A stretch of DNA of 64,000 nt from Breznakiella homolactica (GTDB lineage Bacteria > Spirochaetota > Spirochaetia > Treponematales > Breznakiellaceae), in contig NZ_CP067089.2 in assembly GCF_016616095.2 (NCBI RefSeq), forward strand, positions 1,674,001 through 1,738,000. Direction: 5' to 3'. Under the pieces are notes generated by a model that was not told the DNA's origin, did not search any database, and saw nothing but the letters and a program-made list of their open reading frames with translations. Of this stretch, positions 8,493-18,159 are shown piece after piece. A program made the position numbers and the translations under genes. Numbering within the stretch: the first letter of the stretch is position 1; the number at the start of each line of letters is the position of its first letter.

Positions 8493-8921
8493 ATGATGCT
8501 GCGGACAATCACGGCGGATGACATGGACAGGGTCATCCAGATTTGGTTTGAATCCTCAATTATAGCCCATGCTTTTGCGGACCCGGAATACTGGCGGTCA
8601 AAAACAGAAGCCATGCGGACCTTATATATCCCGAACTCCGAAACCTGGGTCTGGGAGGATGATGAAAACATACAAGGCTTCCTTTCCCTGAACAAAAACG
8701 ACCTGGCCGCCCTGTTTGTACTGCCTGAAGCCCAGGGACACGGGATCGGTACGGCTTTGATGGATTTAGCCAAAAGCCTCCGGGACGAACTCACCCTCGC
8801 GGTCTATACTGAAAATACCCGAAGTGTCTCGTTTTACCGGAAACAGGGGTTTACGGAAATACGGGAACAAACCGATGAGCATACCGGACGCCGGGAACTC
8901 ATCATGGCCTGGAAGAAATAG
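8493..8921 (+). CDS. GNAT-family N-acetyltransferase
   Basis: A 142-residue acetyltransferase with the acetyl-CoA pyrophosphate loop QGHGIGTALM (81-90) and the C-terminal SVSFYRKQGF motif, typical of GNAT enzymes of the YjaB/RimI-like group. The substrate cannot be told. No clear ribosome site precedes the ATG, so the leader may be very short. A tiny exported protein follows 26 bp downstream and may share its transcript. Confidence 0.85.
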   Translation: MMLRTITADDMDRVIQIWFESSIIAHAFADPEYWRSKTEAMRTLYIPNSETWVWEDDENIQGFLSLNKNDLAALFVLPEAQGHGIGTALMDLAKSLRDELTLAVYTENTRSVSFYRKQGFTEIREQTDEHTGRRELIMAWKK

Positions 8922-8947
8922 AGCAACGCTTTCCTAAAGGGGGTATC

Positions 8948-9304
8948 ATGAAAAAAAGAATCACCGCTGGTCTGGTACTGGGTTTGCTGATCCTGGCTGC
9001 CCTTCCCGCTCAGACGGGACAGGACAGTTCCCTGGAAGGGATCTGGACCGGAAAAGACGAAATAGGGGCTTTTCATTTTATTTTTCAGGGAAACACCCTC
9101 TTCATGCTCAGCCGGAATACGGTCAGCGTGGGAACATTCTCCGCCGGCGGAGGCAAACTCAGGTACACCGTCCAGAAGCAATACGACGGGTACCAGTGGA
9201 ACACCGGGAAAAATGATATCCTGGATCTGGAGTATCTCTTTTCCGGAGGGCGTCTGATTCTTGTTTTCGGGGGAGATCCGCTGTCCCTGGAAAAGGTTAA
9301 TTAG
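8948..9304 (+). CDS. Small exported protein of unknown function
   Basis: A 118-residue protein with a strong signal peptide (MKKRITAGLVLGLLILAALP, cleavage near PAQ-T). The mature part, about 95 residues, has lipocalin-like strand spacing (LEGIWTGKDEIGAFHFIFQGN, FSAGGGKLRYTVQ), similar to small secreted proteins that report solvent-exposed beta structure. I cannot name a family. The ribosome site is AAAGGGGG. It lies between the GNAT gene and the DUF1697 gene on the same strand. Confidence 0.7.
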   Translation: MKKRITAGLVLGLLILAALPAQTGQDSSLEGIWTGKDEIGAFHFIFQGNTLFMLSRNTVSVGTFSAGGGKLRYTVQKQYDGYQWNTGKNDILDLEYLFSGGRLILVFGGDPLSLEKVN

Positions 9305-9342
9305 GACCGCCGCCTTCCCAGCGGAACACGGAAAGGAATCGT

Positions 9343-9879
9343 ATGGTATATCTGGCACTGCTGCGCGGAGTCAACGTAGGGGGCAAAAATCTCATCAGGA
9401 TGGACGCCCTTAAGTCCGCCTTCGAGGGGTTGGGATTTACCGATGTGAAGACCTATATCCAAAGCGGCAATGTCATTTTTTCATCCGCTGAAAAGGACAA
9501 GTCCGCTATTGCAAAAAAAATCAGGGAAGAAATCCGGGAAACCTTCGGCGCGGATACGGATATCCTGGTTTTTACCGGCAAACAAATCAGGACTGTGGTC
9601 GCGGAAGCTCCGCCGGATTACGGCACCGATGAAGCATGGAAGTATGATGTCCTCTTTTTTGCGGACACCTGCAATCCGGAAGATGTAATCCTGGATTTTC
9701 CGGTCCGGGAAGGTGTTGACCGGATCCACCTGGGCAGACAGGTTATTTACGCTGCCCGGCTCAAAAGCCTCGCTTCCAGAAGCCATATTTCCAGGATTAT
9801 CGGTATGCCGTTTTACAGAAGCCTGAGCATCAGGAACTGGAACACCACCCGGAAACTCAACGAACTCCTGGGGAATTAA
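9343..9879 (+). CDS. DUF1697 family protein
   Basis: A 178-residue protein matching DUF1697. It opens with MVYLALLRGVNVGGKN and has the second signature TYIQSGNVIFSS, and later Y-A-A-R-L and a closing T-x-R-N-W-N-T-T-R-K-L-N-E-L segment. The family has no firmly established biochemical function. AAAGGAAT precedes the ATG. It is followed after 51 bp by a nitrilase-family gene, in a run of same-strand genes. Confidence 0.9.
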   Translation: MVYLALLRGVNVGGKNLIRMDALKSAFEGLGFTDVKTYIQSGNVIFSSAEKDKSAIAKKIREEIRETFGADTDILVFTGKQIRTVVAEAPPDYGTDEAWKYDVLFFADTCNPEDVILDFPVREGVDRIHLGRQVIYAARLKSLASRSHISRIIGMPFYRSLSIRNWNTTRKLNELLGN

Positions 9880-9930
9880 AAACCGGCTGCGGGCGTTTTC
9901 CGGGAAACGGCAGGCCCTAAAGGAACATCC

Positions 9931-10803
9931 ATGGATAACTTCAAAATCGGACTCCTGCAGATAGCCCCTGCCGCAACCCAGGAAGGAAACCTCGGGAAAG
10001 GTCTGGACTACTGCGGCCGGGCAAAAGCGCTGGGGTGCGACTTGGTTCTGTTCCCGGAGATGTGGAACACCGGGTATGTTTTTTCCCGGGACAGCCGGGA
10101 AGCCCTGGATGCCGGTTCGCCCTTTGTGCGGGCCTTTCAGGAACAGGCCGGGAACCTGGAAATGGCCGTGGCGCTGACGTATCTCGAGGCCGTTCCCGGA
10201 GGAACCAGAAATACCGTTACGGTGTTCGACCGTACCGGGAAAAACATCCTGACATACGCCAAGGTCCACACCTGCGACTTCGGCGATGACGCCTGTCTCA
10301 TTCCGGGGAATGAGTTCACGGCCGCGGTCCTGGACACCGGCCGCGGAAAAATCACCATCGGCGCTATGATCTGCTATGACCGGGAATTCCCGGAAAGCGC
10401 CCGGATCCTGATGCTGAAGGGTGCGGAGCTCATCCTCATTCCAAACGCCTGTCCCATAGGCATCAACCGGAAAAGCCAGCTCCGGTCCCGGGCTTTTGAA
10501 AACATGCTGGGGGTGGCCATGGCCAATTACCCGGCGGACAGGGAGGACTGCAACGGCCATTCCCTGGCGTTTGACGGAATAGCCTATGACGATGATTCCC
10601 CGGACTGCGGTGAGCGGGATATGCTCCTGACGGAAGCCGGGGAAGCCGAAGGAATCTATACGGCGGAATTCAATATGGACAAACTTGCGGAATACCGGAA
10701 ACGGGAAGTCTGGGGCAACGCCTACCGGAGACCCGGACGGTATTCCCTTCTCTGCTCCGAAGAGGTCAAGCAGCCTTTTATACGGCGGGATGCCCGGCGC
10801 TAA
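9931..10803 (+). CDS. Carbon-nitrogen hydrolase (nitrilase superfamily)
   Basis: A 290-residue amidase-like enzyme with the Glu-Lys-Cys triad visible: E43 in FPEMWNTGY, K111 in YAKVHTC and C148 in MICYDREFPES. These enzymes hydrolyse amides, carbamoyl compounds or nitriles. Length and the FPEMWNTGY wording suit the amidase/N-carbamoyl-amine branch rather than true nitrilases. The substrate is not predictable from context. The metallo-hydrolase gene begins 21 bp downstream, so the two may be co-transcribed. Confidence 0.9.
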   Translation: MDNFKIGLLQIAPAATQEGNLGKGLDYCGRAKALGCDLVLFPEMWNTGYVFSRDSREALDAGSPFVRAFQEQAGNLEMAVALTYLEAVPGGTRNTVTVFDRTGKNILTYAKVHTCDFGDDACLIPGNEFTAAVLDTGRGKITIGAMICYDREFPESARILMLKGAELILIPNACPIGINRKSQLRSRAFENMLGVAMANYPADREDCNGHSLAFDGIAYDDDSPDCGERDMLLTEAGEAEGIYTAEFNMDKLAEYRKREVWGNAYRRPGRYSLLCSEEVKQPFIRRDARR

Positions 10804-10824
10804 GCCGGAAAAAGAGGATACATA

Positions 10825-11559
10825 TTGGTTGAATTTAAAGTACTGGAACTGAAAAGCAGAGCGGGACAGGAGGATGTGACGGTTTATCCGGTTCTCATCA
10901 TAAACGGAACGGAGACCCTCCTGTTTGACGCGGGTTACCCGGCCCAGGCCGATACCATTGAATCGGAGCTCAGCCGGCGGGGTTTTTCAATTTCGAATCT
11001 CACCGGAATTATTATTTCCCACCACGATCATGACCATGTGGGCTCCCTGCGGGCGCTTAAGACGCGGAATCCTTCCATTAAAATAGCGGCCCATAAAAAC
11101 GAAGCGCCCTATATAGACGGCAGCCGCACATCCCTGAGGCTGATTCAGGCTGAAGAATACAACATGACCCTGGAGGGCTCCGCCCGGGATTTTGGACTCT
11201 GGTTTGCCGGGTATCTGAAAACCATAGAGCCCTGTCCCGTGGATCTTCTCCTCGATGATGCCGCCGGAGAAATAAGCCCGGGGATACGGGTTATTCCCAC
11301 CCCCGGCCATACCCCGGGACATATCTCCCTCTGGCTGTATGAAAGCGGCACCATCCTGACCGGAGACGCCCTGGCCTTTGAGGGAGGCCGCCTCACGGTT
11401 CCCAACCCGGAATTTACGCTGGACATGAAAAAGAGTCTCGCTTCCGTGGAAACCATCCGGGCGCTGTCTCCCAGGACAATAGTCTGTTACCACGGAGGGA
11501 CGGTGCGGGAAAATATCCCCGGACTGCTGGAAGCTGCGGCCATGGGAAAAACTGAATGA
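10825..11559 (+). CDS. Metallo-beta-lactamase-fold hydrolase
   Basis: A 244-residue MBL-fold protein. The metal site motif is HHDHDH at 66-71 in IIISHHDHDHVG. A second histidine lies in TPGHTPGHISLW, a metal-bridging Asp in LTGDAL, and a last His in VCYHGG. This layout resembles glyoxalase II and quorum-lactone hydrolases. It starts at TTG 10825, supported by AAAGAGGAT at 10811-10819; no ATG lies near. The short gap to the nitrilase suggests an operon. Its substrate is unknown. Confidence 0.88.
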   Translation: MVEFKVLELKSRAGQEDVTVYPVLIINGTETLLFDAGYPAQADTIESELSRRGFSISNLTGIIISHHDHDHVGSLRALKTRNPSIKIAAHKNEAPYIDGSRTSLRLIQAEEYNMTLEGSARDFGLWFAGYLKTIEPCPVDLLLDDAAGEISPGIRVIPTPGHTPGHISLWLYESGTILTGDALAFEGGRLTVPNPEFTLDMKKSLASVETIRALSPRTIVCYHGGTVRENIPGLLEAAAMGKTE

Positions 11560-11584
11560 AACAGTGTCCGGGCGGGAGGTGTAT

Positions 11585-11974
11585 ATGAATATCCTGAGCG
11601 TTGCCCTAGGCGGCGGAATCGGGGCGGTACTGCGGTACGGTTCGTCAAAGCTGGCCCACCGGATTTTTGAAACGTCCTTTCCCCTGGGTATCCTCCTGGT
11701 AAATATTCTCGGTTCTTTTCTGATCGGGTTTCTTTTTTCATTATTCAGAATTCATAAAGTTTCGGCCCCGGCGGAATTGTTTTTTATCACCGGCCTGCTC
11801 GGGGGCTATACAACATTTTCGTCCTATGCGCTGGAAACCATGGTGCTATTTATGGACGGAAAAACCGGGCCGGCTTTATTAAATCTCCTGCTGAGCAATG
11901 GCCTCTGCCTTTTAGCGGTCCTGGCCGGTCTTTGGCTGGGAAAAATCATCTTCCAGCCGGGGTCGGCGGGCTGA
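11585..11974 (+). CDS. crcB: Fluoride channel CrcB/Fluc
   Basis: A 129-residue membrane protein with four transmembrane helices. Family motifs are GGGIGAVLRYG at the N-terminus, GILLVNILGSFLIGF in helix 2 and GLLGGYTTFSSYALE in helix 3, whose Phe and Thr/Ser residues line the fluoride pore in this family. Fluc forms dual-topology dimers that export fluoride. I choose ATG 11585 over the in-frame GTG at 11564 because GGGAGGTG sits just ahead of it. I looked for a fluoride riboswitch in the 25-bp gap and found none. Confidence 0.93.
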   Translation: MNILSVALGGGIGAVLRYGSSKLAHRIFETSFPLGILLVNILGSFLIGFLFSLFRIHKVSAPAELFFITGLLGGYTTFSSYALETMVLFMDGKTGPALLNLLLSNGLCLLAVLAGLWLGKIIFQPGSAG

Positions 11975-12080
11975 GCAGGAAACGGCGCGGAGGGCTTTGG
12001 TTAGCCGCTGGCAAAGGGCCGTATCTGTGGTATTATTTCAGCTGACAGAATACAGGATTTACCAACAGGGAGGAACGAAG

Positions 12081-13250
12081 ATGCTCAGATCCTTTTCGGC
12101 CTGCACAGACGAAATAGACGACGCGGAACGGGCTGTGTCCGATCTTATCCGGGGACTAGATTTTGAAGGGAATCTGCTCAACAATACCGTGGGTATTCTT
12201 TCCTGTTTTGCCGAATTCCTGGAAACGGGAATTATCGAAGCCCTGCAGAAAACACTGCCCTTTGACATCATCGGGACTACTACCATAGCGAATGCGGCTG
12301 CCGGAACCCTGGGAGAAACCAGTCTCTGTCTCCTGGTAATTACCAGCGACGACATAGAATTTTCCCTGGGACTCAGCGGGCCCATTTCCGGGGAAGACCC
12401 CGAGACATTGAAACAGGCTTACCGGGATGCATCCTCCGGGCGGGAGAGCCGCCCCGCGTTTATGTTCAGTTTCGCGCCCCTGCTCTTCAACACTGGGGTC
12501 GACTTTTTCGTCGAAAACCTGGATGAAATCTCCGGCGGGATTCCCAACTTCGGGACCCTGGCGGTGGACCATAACGCGGATTACCATGATTCCCAGGTGA
12601 TCTTCAGGGGTCAGTCCTGGAGGGACCGCTGCGCGGTACTCCTGGCTTACGGGGATTGTGTCCCGGATTTCTACATCGGGACCATCTCCGACGAGAAGGT
12701 CTTCCCCGAGAAAGGGGCGGTTACCGCCTCCCAGGGCAATCAGCTCCAATCGGTGAACAACAAATCCGTCACAGATTATCTGCTCTCTCTGGGGCTCACA
12801 AAAAATGAGGAAGGTTCTATCACGGGGATCAATTCCTTCCCTATTATCGTAGACTTCAACGACGGTACCGAGCCCGTGGTCCGGGCAATGTTTGCCCTGA
12901 CCCCTGACGGGAGTGCCGTGTGCGGCGGTAAGATTCCCGTGGGATCCATCTTAAGTATCGGCCGCTTTGACGCCGATGAGATCATCGATTCATCAACCGC
13001 CGCTCTGAACAAGGCGCTGTCCAAAGGCAGGGAGTACAGCTTGCTTTTAGCCTATTCCTGCATAGGCCGGTACTTTACCCTGGAATACAAACAGCTGGCG
13101 GAACTGGAATTGCTGGTATCCAGAATGAAAGGCCGCAAAACAAACTACATGATGGCCTATTCCGGCGGCGAAATCTGCCCGGTCCGTACCCGGGATGGGA
13201 AAACCGTAAACCGGAGCCACAACAATTCCTTTGTTATCTGCGCACTGTAA
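12081..13250 (+). CDS. FIST-domain sensory protein
   Basis: A 389-residue soluble protein with the FIST N and FIST C layout. The N-half contains SDLIRGLDF...[10 protein letters not shown] and [18 protein letters not shown]. The C-half contains [34 protein letters not shown] and [16 protein letters not shown] domains are thought to bind small ligands, perhaps amino acids, and are often found with signalling modules. I start at ATG 12081, preceded by AGGGAGGA. The hybrid histidine kinase begins 17 bp after its stop, so the two form an operon and FIST is the probable input subunit. Confidence 0.88.
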   Translation: MLRSFSACTDEIDDAERAVSDLIRGLDFEGNLLNNTVGILSCFAEFLETGIIEALQKTLPFDIIGTTTIANAAAGTLGETSLCLLVITSDDIEFSLGLSGPISGEDPETLKQAYRDASSGRESRPAFMFSFAPLLFNTGVDFFVENLDEISGGIPNFGTLAVDHNADYHDSQVIFRGQSWRDRCAVLLAYGDCVPDFYIGTISDEKVFPEKGAVTASQGNQLQSVNNKSVTDYLLSLGLTKNEEGSITGINSFPIIVDFNDGTEPVVRAMFALTPDGSAVCGGKIPVGSILSIGRFDADEIIDSSTAALNKALSKGREYSLLLAYSCIGRYFTLEYKQLAELELLVSRMKGRKTNYMMAYSGGEICPVRTRDGKTVNRSHNNSFVICAL

Positions 13251-13267
13251 GGAGCGGAGAAAGTATC

Positions 13268-15013
13268 ATGGAAACGGGAGACAGGAAAAGTTCTGAAGGG
13301 GAAGCGTCCGCAAAAAAGCTACGGGAAGAACTTACGGCCCTCCGGGCCGAAAAAGAAAACCGGGAACGGGAATTCCGGCGGCTGGGACGGGAACTGGCAA
13401 TGCTCAGACGGCAGCTCGACCGGAACCGGGAAGCCGCCGCTGCACGGGAAAGCATCCAGCGGACCATCGCGGCGAAGCGGTCCGAACTGGAACGGTACAT
13501 GAAACTCCTCATGGAGAACTGTCCGGACACCATCATTCTCTTCGACAAAGAAGGCAGAATGGTCTATTGTACCGCTTCTTTTCTGCGGAGCTGCGGCATC
13601 CCCGCCCTGGGTATGGTCCAGGGACTCCATTACCGTGAACTCCTGGAGCCCTATGCCGAAGCGGACTTTCTTGAAAAAATTGACCGGGGATTTTCCGCGG
13701 TTTATGCCGGGACTTCCCTGGTGGAACTTTCCGAAACCGTGGATTTTGCCAGGGACGGAACGCCCCGGAACTACAGCATCCAGCTTACCCCCATGCTGGG
13801 GGATGACGGAACGGCCCAGGGCGCCATGGCCTTTTTTTATGACATGACCGAAGTACTCAAGGCCAAAGGCGAGGCTGAGCGGGCCAACGCCGCAAAGTCG
13901 GATTTTCTGGCCACGGTCTCCCACGAAATCCGGACCCCCATGAACGCCATTATCGGCCTTTCCGGAATGCTCAAGAGTACCGGACTGGACAATACCCAGC
14001 ATCAGCATCTCCGGAATATCCAGAACGCTTCCCAGGTACTGCTGAATCTTATAAATGACATTCTGGATTTCTCCAAGATTGAAGCCGGAAAAATGGAAAT
14101 CTTTCCGGAGTACTTCAGACTGGCCGGGCTCCTATCCAATCTCAGGGCCATGTTTGAACTCATGTTCAGCCAGAAGGGACTGGAATTTTCGTGTACCTTT
14201 GCGCCGGACCTGCCCGAGGTTGTCCTGGGTGACGAATCGCGGATCCGGCAGATTTTCACCAATATTCTCAACAATGCCCTCAAGTACACCGAACGGGGAC
14301 GGATCGATTTTACCGCGGCCCGGGCTCCCGGCGGGAACCTCGCGTTTATTGTGGAAGATACCGGGATCGGAATAAAGGAAGAGGCTCTGCCCCGGCTGTT
14401 TACCGCTTTTGAGCAGCTCGATCTTGCCCGGAACAAAAAGGTCACCGGCACCGGTCTGGGTCTGGCCATAACAAAAAAGCTCTGCCTACTCATGGATGGA
14501 GATATCCGGGTGGAAAGCCGTTACGGCGAAGGCTCCCGCTTTACCGTTACGCTTCCTCTGGCCGAAGGCCGCCCGGAGGATCTTCCCGCGGAAACCAGAG
14601 CCAGCCGGATAGAATTTACCGCCCCGGAGGCCCGGGTGCTGGTGGTGGATGATATCGATATAAACCTCCAGGTTGCCGCGGCCATGCTGGAGCCTTTCAA
14701 GGTACAAACCAGCTTTGCCTCCAGCGGAGCTGAGGCGGTGGAAATGGCCGGGACCAATGCCTATGATCTTATTCTTATGGACCACATGATGCCCGGCATG
14801 GACGGTGTCGAAGCCGCCGGCCGGATCCGAGCACTGGGAGGGAAAGAAGCCCAGGTGCCCATCGTAGCCCTTACAGCCAACGCCGTAAGCGGCGCCCAGG
14901 AAATGTTCCTGGCCAACGGTTTCAGCGGTTTTCTCTCAAAACCCATGGACGAGGGAGCCCTGGCGGATTGCCTCATGACCTGGCTGCCCAGGGATCTGGT
15001 TGTTAAGAAATAA
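13268..15013 (+). CDS. Cytoplasmic hybrid histidine kinase (PAS-HisKA-HATPase-REC)
   Basis: A 581-residue soluble kinase. A charged coiled coil (about 15-80) leads to a PAS domain (80-195, [14 protein letters not shown]). The HisKA helix carries H219 in [16 protein letters not shown]. The HATPase domain has N-box [19 protein letters not shown] and [10 protein letters not shown]-terminal receiver carries D505 in [13 protein letters not shown]. There is no membrane segment, so the signal is cytoplasmic, most simply through the FIST protein encoded just upstream. With a receiver and no output domain it should feed a phosphorelay; no Hpt protein is visible in the window. Confidence 0.93.
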   Translation: METGDRKSSEGEASAKKLREELTALRAEKENREREFRRLGRELAMLRRQLDRNREAAAARESIQRTIAAKRSELERYMKLLMENCPDTIILFDKEGRMVYCTASFLRSCGIPALGMVQGLHYRELLEPYAEADFLEKIDRGFSAVYAGTSLVELSETVDFARDGTPRNYSIQLTPMLGDDGTAQGAMAFFYDMTEVLKAKGEAERANAAKSDFLATVSHEIRTPMNAIIGLSGMLKSTGLDNTQHQHLRNIQNASQVLLNLINDILDFSKIEAGKMEIFPEYFRLAGLLSNLRAMFELMFSQKGLEFSCTFAPDLPEVVLGDESRIRQIFTNILNNALKYTERGRIDFTAARAPGGNLAFIVEDTGIGIKEEALPRLFTAFEQLDLARNKKVTGTGLGLAITKKLCLLMDGDIRVESRYGEGSRFTVTLPLAEGRPEDLPAETRASRIEFTAPEARVLVVDDIDINLQVAAAMLEPFKVQTSFASSGAEAVEMAGTNAYDLILMDHMMPGMDGVEAAGRIRALGGKEAQVPIVALTANAVSGAQEMFLANGFSGFLSKPMDEGALADCLMTWLPRDLVVKK

Positions 15014-15066
15014 GCCATAGACCATTGGGACGTTACGCTTTATGACGGAAAAATCAGGAGGGACCA

Positions 15067-15495
15067 GTGAAACCCCAGGAACAATTTGTGGCCGAGCTTT
15101 TTGAAGGCCAGAACCTTTCATTTATCGGCTCCGTTGACGGGGACGGCTTTCCTCAGATCAGGGCAATGCTCCGCCCCCGAAAGCGGGAGGGCGTCAAAAT
15201 CATTTATTTTTCCACCAACACCCCCACCAACAAAATCCGCCACTTCCGGGAAAATCCAAAGGCCTGCGTGTACTTCTGTGACCCCAGGGGATTCCGGGGA
15301 GCTCTGCTCACGGGAACCATGGAGGTTCTTGAAACCCCGGAATTCAAGGAACTCCTCTGGCATGAGGGCGATGAACTGTACTATCCCGGCGGTATCACGG
15401 ACCCAAACTACTGTGTGCTCCGGTTCACCGCCCAAAAAGGCCGGATCTACGGAAATCTTCAATCCGAGGATTTTACTGTGGATTACGGTGAATAG
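15067..15495 (+). CDS. Pyridoxamine-5'-phosphate-oxidase-fold protein
   Basis: A 142-residue split-barrel flavin-binding protein of the general-stress-protein-26 type: FIGSVDGDGFPQIRAML, IIYFSTNTPTNKIRHFRENPKACVYF and LRFTAQKGRIYGNLQS. Such proteins bind FMN or F420 and often reduce small molecules; a vitamin B6 role is not implied. The GTG start at 15067 is favoured because AGGAGGGA (15056-15062) precedes it. It follows the hybrid kinase by 53 bp on the same strand. Confidence 0.87.
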   Translation: MKPQEQFVAELFEGQNLSFIGSVDGDGFPQIRAMLRPRKREGVKIIYFSTNTPTNKIRHFRENPKACVYFCDPRGFRGALLTGTMEVLETPEFKELLWHEGDELYYPGGITDPNYCVLRFTAQKGRIYGNLQSEDFTVDYGE

Positions 15496-15567
15496 GCCTG
15501 GGAATCCCCGGCCAGGTCTCCCCTATCTCACGGGAATAGTGTACACTCGTTCCTGTGAGGTATAAAA

Positions 15568-16545
15568 ATGAAGGTAAAATTCTTTTCTTTTTTCTTAATT
15601 TTATTTGCTGTATGCGTTTTACCCCTCTTCTGCGGCGGTGCTTCGGAGCCGGTGCTGGTCAATACCGAAACCATTGATCCCGCCCGTGCCGGAAGTGTCT
15701 CCGTGGTCTACGGGGCCGATGATATTGAACTCTTCCAGGGTGATGGGGAAGCCCTGATTGTGAAAGAATACATGAGCAAGGACAGCCCGGATTATTACGC
15801 CAGGGTTAACAGCGGGACCCCGGATATAACTATCGAACAGGGCCGGCGGCCCCTGGGGAGTTTCCGTTCCCGGATAGAGGTCACCCTTCCCCGGTCCTAT
15901 ACCGGAGAACTGCGGATACGCAGCCAAAGCGGCAGTATCCGGAGCGGCGCTGTTCTCGGCTTATCCACCATACGCCTGGAGACTTCCAGCGGAAAAATAC
16001 AGATAGATGAAGCCAGGGCGGGTTCCCTGGAAATCACCTCCAGCAGCGGGGGCATTTCCGCGGGAAACCTGTCAGCAAATACCATAACCATCTCCTCCAG
16101 CAGCGGCAAAATCCGATGCGATACCGCCGCCGGTACCTTCCGGGCCGAAACCCAGAGCGGGAGCCTCAGTTTCGGTAATCTCCGCGGGGCGGTATCCCTG
16201 GAAACATCCAGCGGGGTCGTCCAGGTAGATAGCCTGGAAGGTTCCTTCACGGCCCGGTCGTCCAGCGGCGCCATACGCTGTGCCGTATCCAAGCCCCTCG
16301 GAAACATCGGCATGGAGACTTCCAGCGGAAAAATACAGCTCAGCCTGCCGGAAACCACGGCGTTCCAATTCAACGCCGAAACTTCCAGCGGCGCCATACA
16401 GACCCCCTTTTCGGACAAGCTGGCGGTACCCTTCAACGACCGGAAAAGCGCCCAGGGTTTTATCAACGGCGCTGAGAATTCCGGCGGGACCTTTTCCGTG
16501 AATATAAAAACCTCTTCTGGGTCCATCACCGTCGGCTGGCTGTAG
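15568..16545 (+). CDS. DUF4097-type beta-helix lipoprotein
   Basis: A 325-residue envelope protein. The N-terminus (MKVKFFSFFLILFAVCVLPL followed by FCGG) is a signal peptide with a possible lipobox at C22. From about residue 115 to the end the protein is made of short repeats built on T-S-S-G-x-I, seen at least eight times (TSSGKIQ, TSSGVVQ, TSSGAIQ, SSSGKIR and others). These should stack as a right-handed beta-helix or adhesin-like solenoid, as in DUF4097 proteins. The repeats are also visible in DNA; for example the GGAGACTTCCAGCGGAAAAA stretch occurs twice. The role is unknown. Confidence 0.82.
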   Translation: MKVKFFSFFLILFAVCVLPLFCGGASEPVLVNTETIDPARAGSVSVVYGADDIELFQGDGEALIVKEYMSKDSPDYYARVNSGTPDITIEQGRRPLGSFRSRIEVTLPRSYTGELRIRSQSGSIRSGAVLGLSTIRLETSSGKIQIDEARAGSLEITSSSGGISAGNLSANTITISSSSGKIRCDTAAGTFRAETQSGSLSFGNLRGAVSLETSSGVVQVDSLEGSFTARSSSGAIRCAVSKPLGNIGMETSSGKIQLSLPETTAFQFNAETSSGAIQTPFSDKLAVPFNDRKSAQGFINGAENSGGTFSVNIKTSSGSITVGWL

Positions 16546-16611
16546 AGCCTGATGAAACTGGGCATCCTCAGAGAATAACAGCCCTGGGGTACCGGCAGGG
16601 AAGCAGCCGCC

Positions 16612-18159
16612 ATGACAAATACCCTACTGATTCTATTTTACCTTCCCCTGCTGATTATCAGCGGTATCCTGCTGGTGTCCACAATCTTCCGCAAAAACAA
16701 ACTCTATGTGGACCGGGTTTATATTATTCTCTGCCTGCTTCTCATAGGGTGGCAGAGTTTTGAACTGCTGTTTTATGGTACCGCCGATCCCCGGGTGGTG
16801 GAATTCATTTACTCCGCCAAGTTTATGTTTCTGGCGTTTATTCCGGTGGTTTTTCTTTTCCTGGTTGCCGGGGTGTACCGGATACAAAAGAGAATTCCGT
16901 TCTGGGTCAGGATTGTTCTTATTACGGTCCCGGCGGTCACCGCAGTCATGGGGCTCACCGCCATGGGCCATGGACTTTTTCGGACCGGCGTCCAGGTTCT
17001 GTCCATGGCTCCGCTCACCCAAATCAAAAGCAGCCGGGGTATCTGGTATTACGTGAATGTCGTCTTTACTTTTGTTCCGGTGCTGAGTATCGGAATCATA
17101 GCCTTGGCTCAGCGCAGGAATCTCCCCGGGGTTTATCGTCCCACGGCGACACTGATACTGCTGGGATTCCTGGTTTTTCTCACCGGTTTTCTTACGGAGA
17201 TCCTGGGCATAGACCAAGGGCACCGGCTGGATTTCAATCTTATCGGTACCAGTGTCGCCAATTTTCTGTTTTACATCGGTGTATCAAGCAACGGCAGGGC
17301 GGATTACCTGAACGTATGGCGCCGGAACATGTTCGACTATCTGGATGAAACCATCCTTGTGCTGGACGAGGCCGGAACAGTGGCGGACGCCAATGGACCC
17401 GCAAAAAAACTGTTCAGTTCCCTGGGGATACGTCCCCTGGGGCTTCCCGCTGAAACCTTATGGAAAACCCTGGCCGCCGCGGGGAAAATTACCTTCCGCC
17501 GGCTGGAAAGCCAGGACCATTCCGCAATGGGCGAAGACATGTACGTGTCCAACGGCAAGTACCCGGTGGTCTACAATATCCGGCACCGCAATCTTTCCGC
17601 CGCGGAAACCAGCAGCATGGGAACCGCGGGTACAGGCGGCTTCATTATCCTCACGGAGGTTACCCGTAACCGGCTGCTCATTGAGCGGCTCCGGAGCCTT
17701 GCGGGGATCGATTCCCTGACCAAACTTAAAAACCGTTTCGGCTACAACCTGGCCCTGCGGGAACTGGACCGGCCGGAAAACCTTCCCATAAGTATTATTA
17801 TCGGGGACATCAACGGCCTTAAGAGTCTGAACGACCGTTTCGGCCACGAAACCGGTGACGCACTGCTGGTCAAGGCGGCGGAGATCCTCAGCCGCTGCTG
17901 TCCGGAAGAAGGAATTGCCGCCCGGCTGGGAGGGGACGAGTTCGCCATCATGGCAGGACACTGCGGTGCCGGAGCGGCGGCGGAGCTGATCAGGAGTATT
18001 CAAACCGCGGCGGAAGAGGTAAATGATTTTCCCCATCCGGTATCTATCGCTTTGGGATGCGCCACTAAAACCAGACCCGGGGAAAATATAAACACCCTTA
18101 TATCGGCGGCCGACTCCTGTATGTACACCGACAAAAAGTCCGGAGGGCGGAAAGCATGA
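16612..18159 (+). CDS. Membrane-bound diguanylate cyclase 1 (7TM-PAS-GGDEF)
   Basis: A 515-residue protein. Seven hydrophobic helices (about 1-225) of the histidine-kinase-N-terminal 7TM type lead to a PAS-like domain (240-350) and a GGDEF domain with intact LGGDEF (GGDEF at 440-444). It should make cyclic di-GMP from two GTP. The RxxD inhibitory site expected five residues before GGDEF is absent (PEEG there). Its stop overlaps the start of the next gene by ATGA, so the two are translationally coupled. They are paralogs with the same domain order. Confidence 0.9.
   Translation: MTNTLLILFYLPLLIISGILLVSTIFRKNKLYVDRVYIILCLLLIGWQSFELLFYGTADPRVVEFIYSAKFMFLAFIPVVFLFLVAGVYRIQKRIPFWVRIVLITVPAVTAVMGLTAMGHGLFRTGVQVLSMAPLTQIKSSRGIWYYVNVVFTFVPVLSIGIIALAQRRNLPGVYRPTATLILLGFLVFLTGFLTEILGIDQGHRLDFNLIGTSVANFLFYIGVSSNGRADYLNVWRRNMFDYLDETILVLDEAGTVADANGPAKKLFSSLGIRPLGLPAETLWKTLAAAGKITFRRLESQDHSAMGEDMYVSNGKYPVVYNIRHRNLSAAETSSMGTAGTGGFIILTEVTRNRLLIERLRSLAGIDSLTKLKNRFGYNLALRELDRPENLPISIIIGDINGLKSLNDRFGHETGDALLVKAAEILSRCCPEEGIAARLGGDEFAIMAGHCGAGAAAELIRSIQTAAEEVNDFPHPVSIALGCATKTRPGENINTLISAADSCMYTDKKSGGRKA

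Noticed and set aside
9481..10560. A 359-codon minus-strand frame
   Set aside because: It is antisense to DUF1697 and the nitrilase-family gene, which carry clear family motifs.
11560..11585. Fluoride riboswitch before crcB
   Set aside because: Only 25 bp separate the genes, and the conserved pseudoknot motifs are absent.
15979..16545. CRISPR-like or satellite repeat
   Set aside because: The repeated bases are in frame inside the DUF4097 protein and encode its T-S-S-G-x-I units; spacing is irregular.
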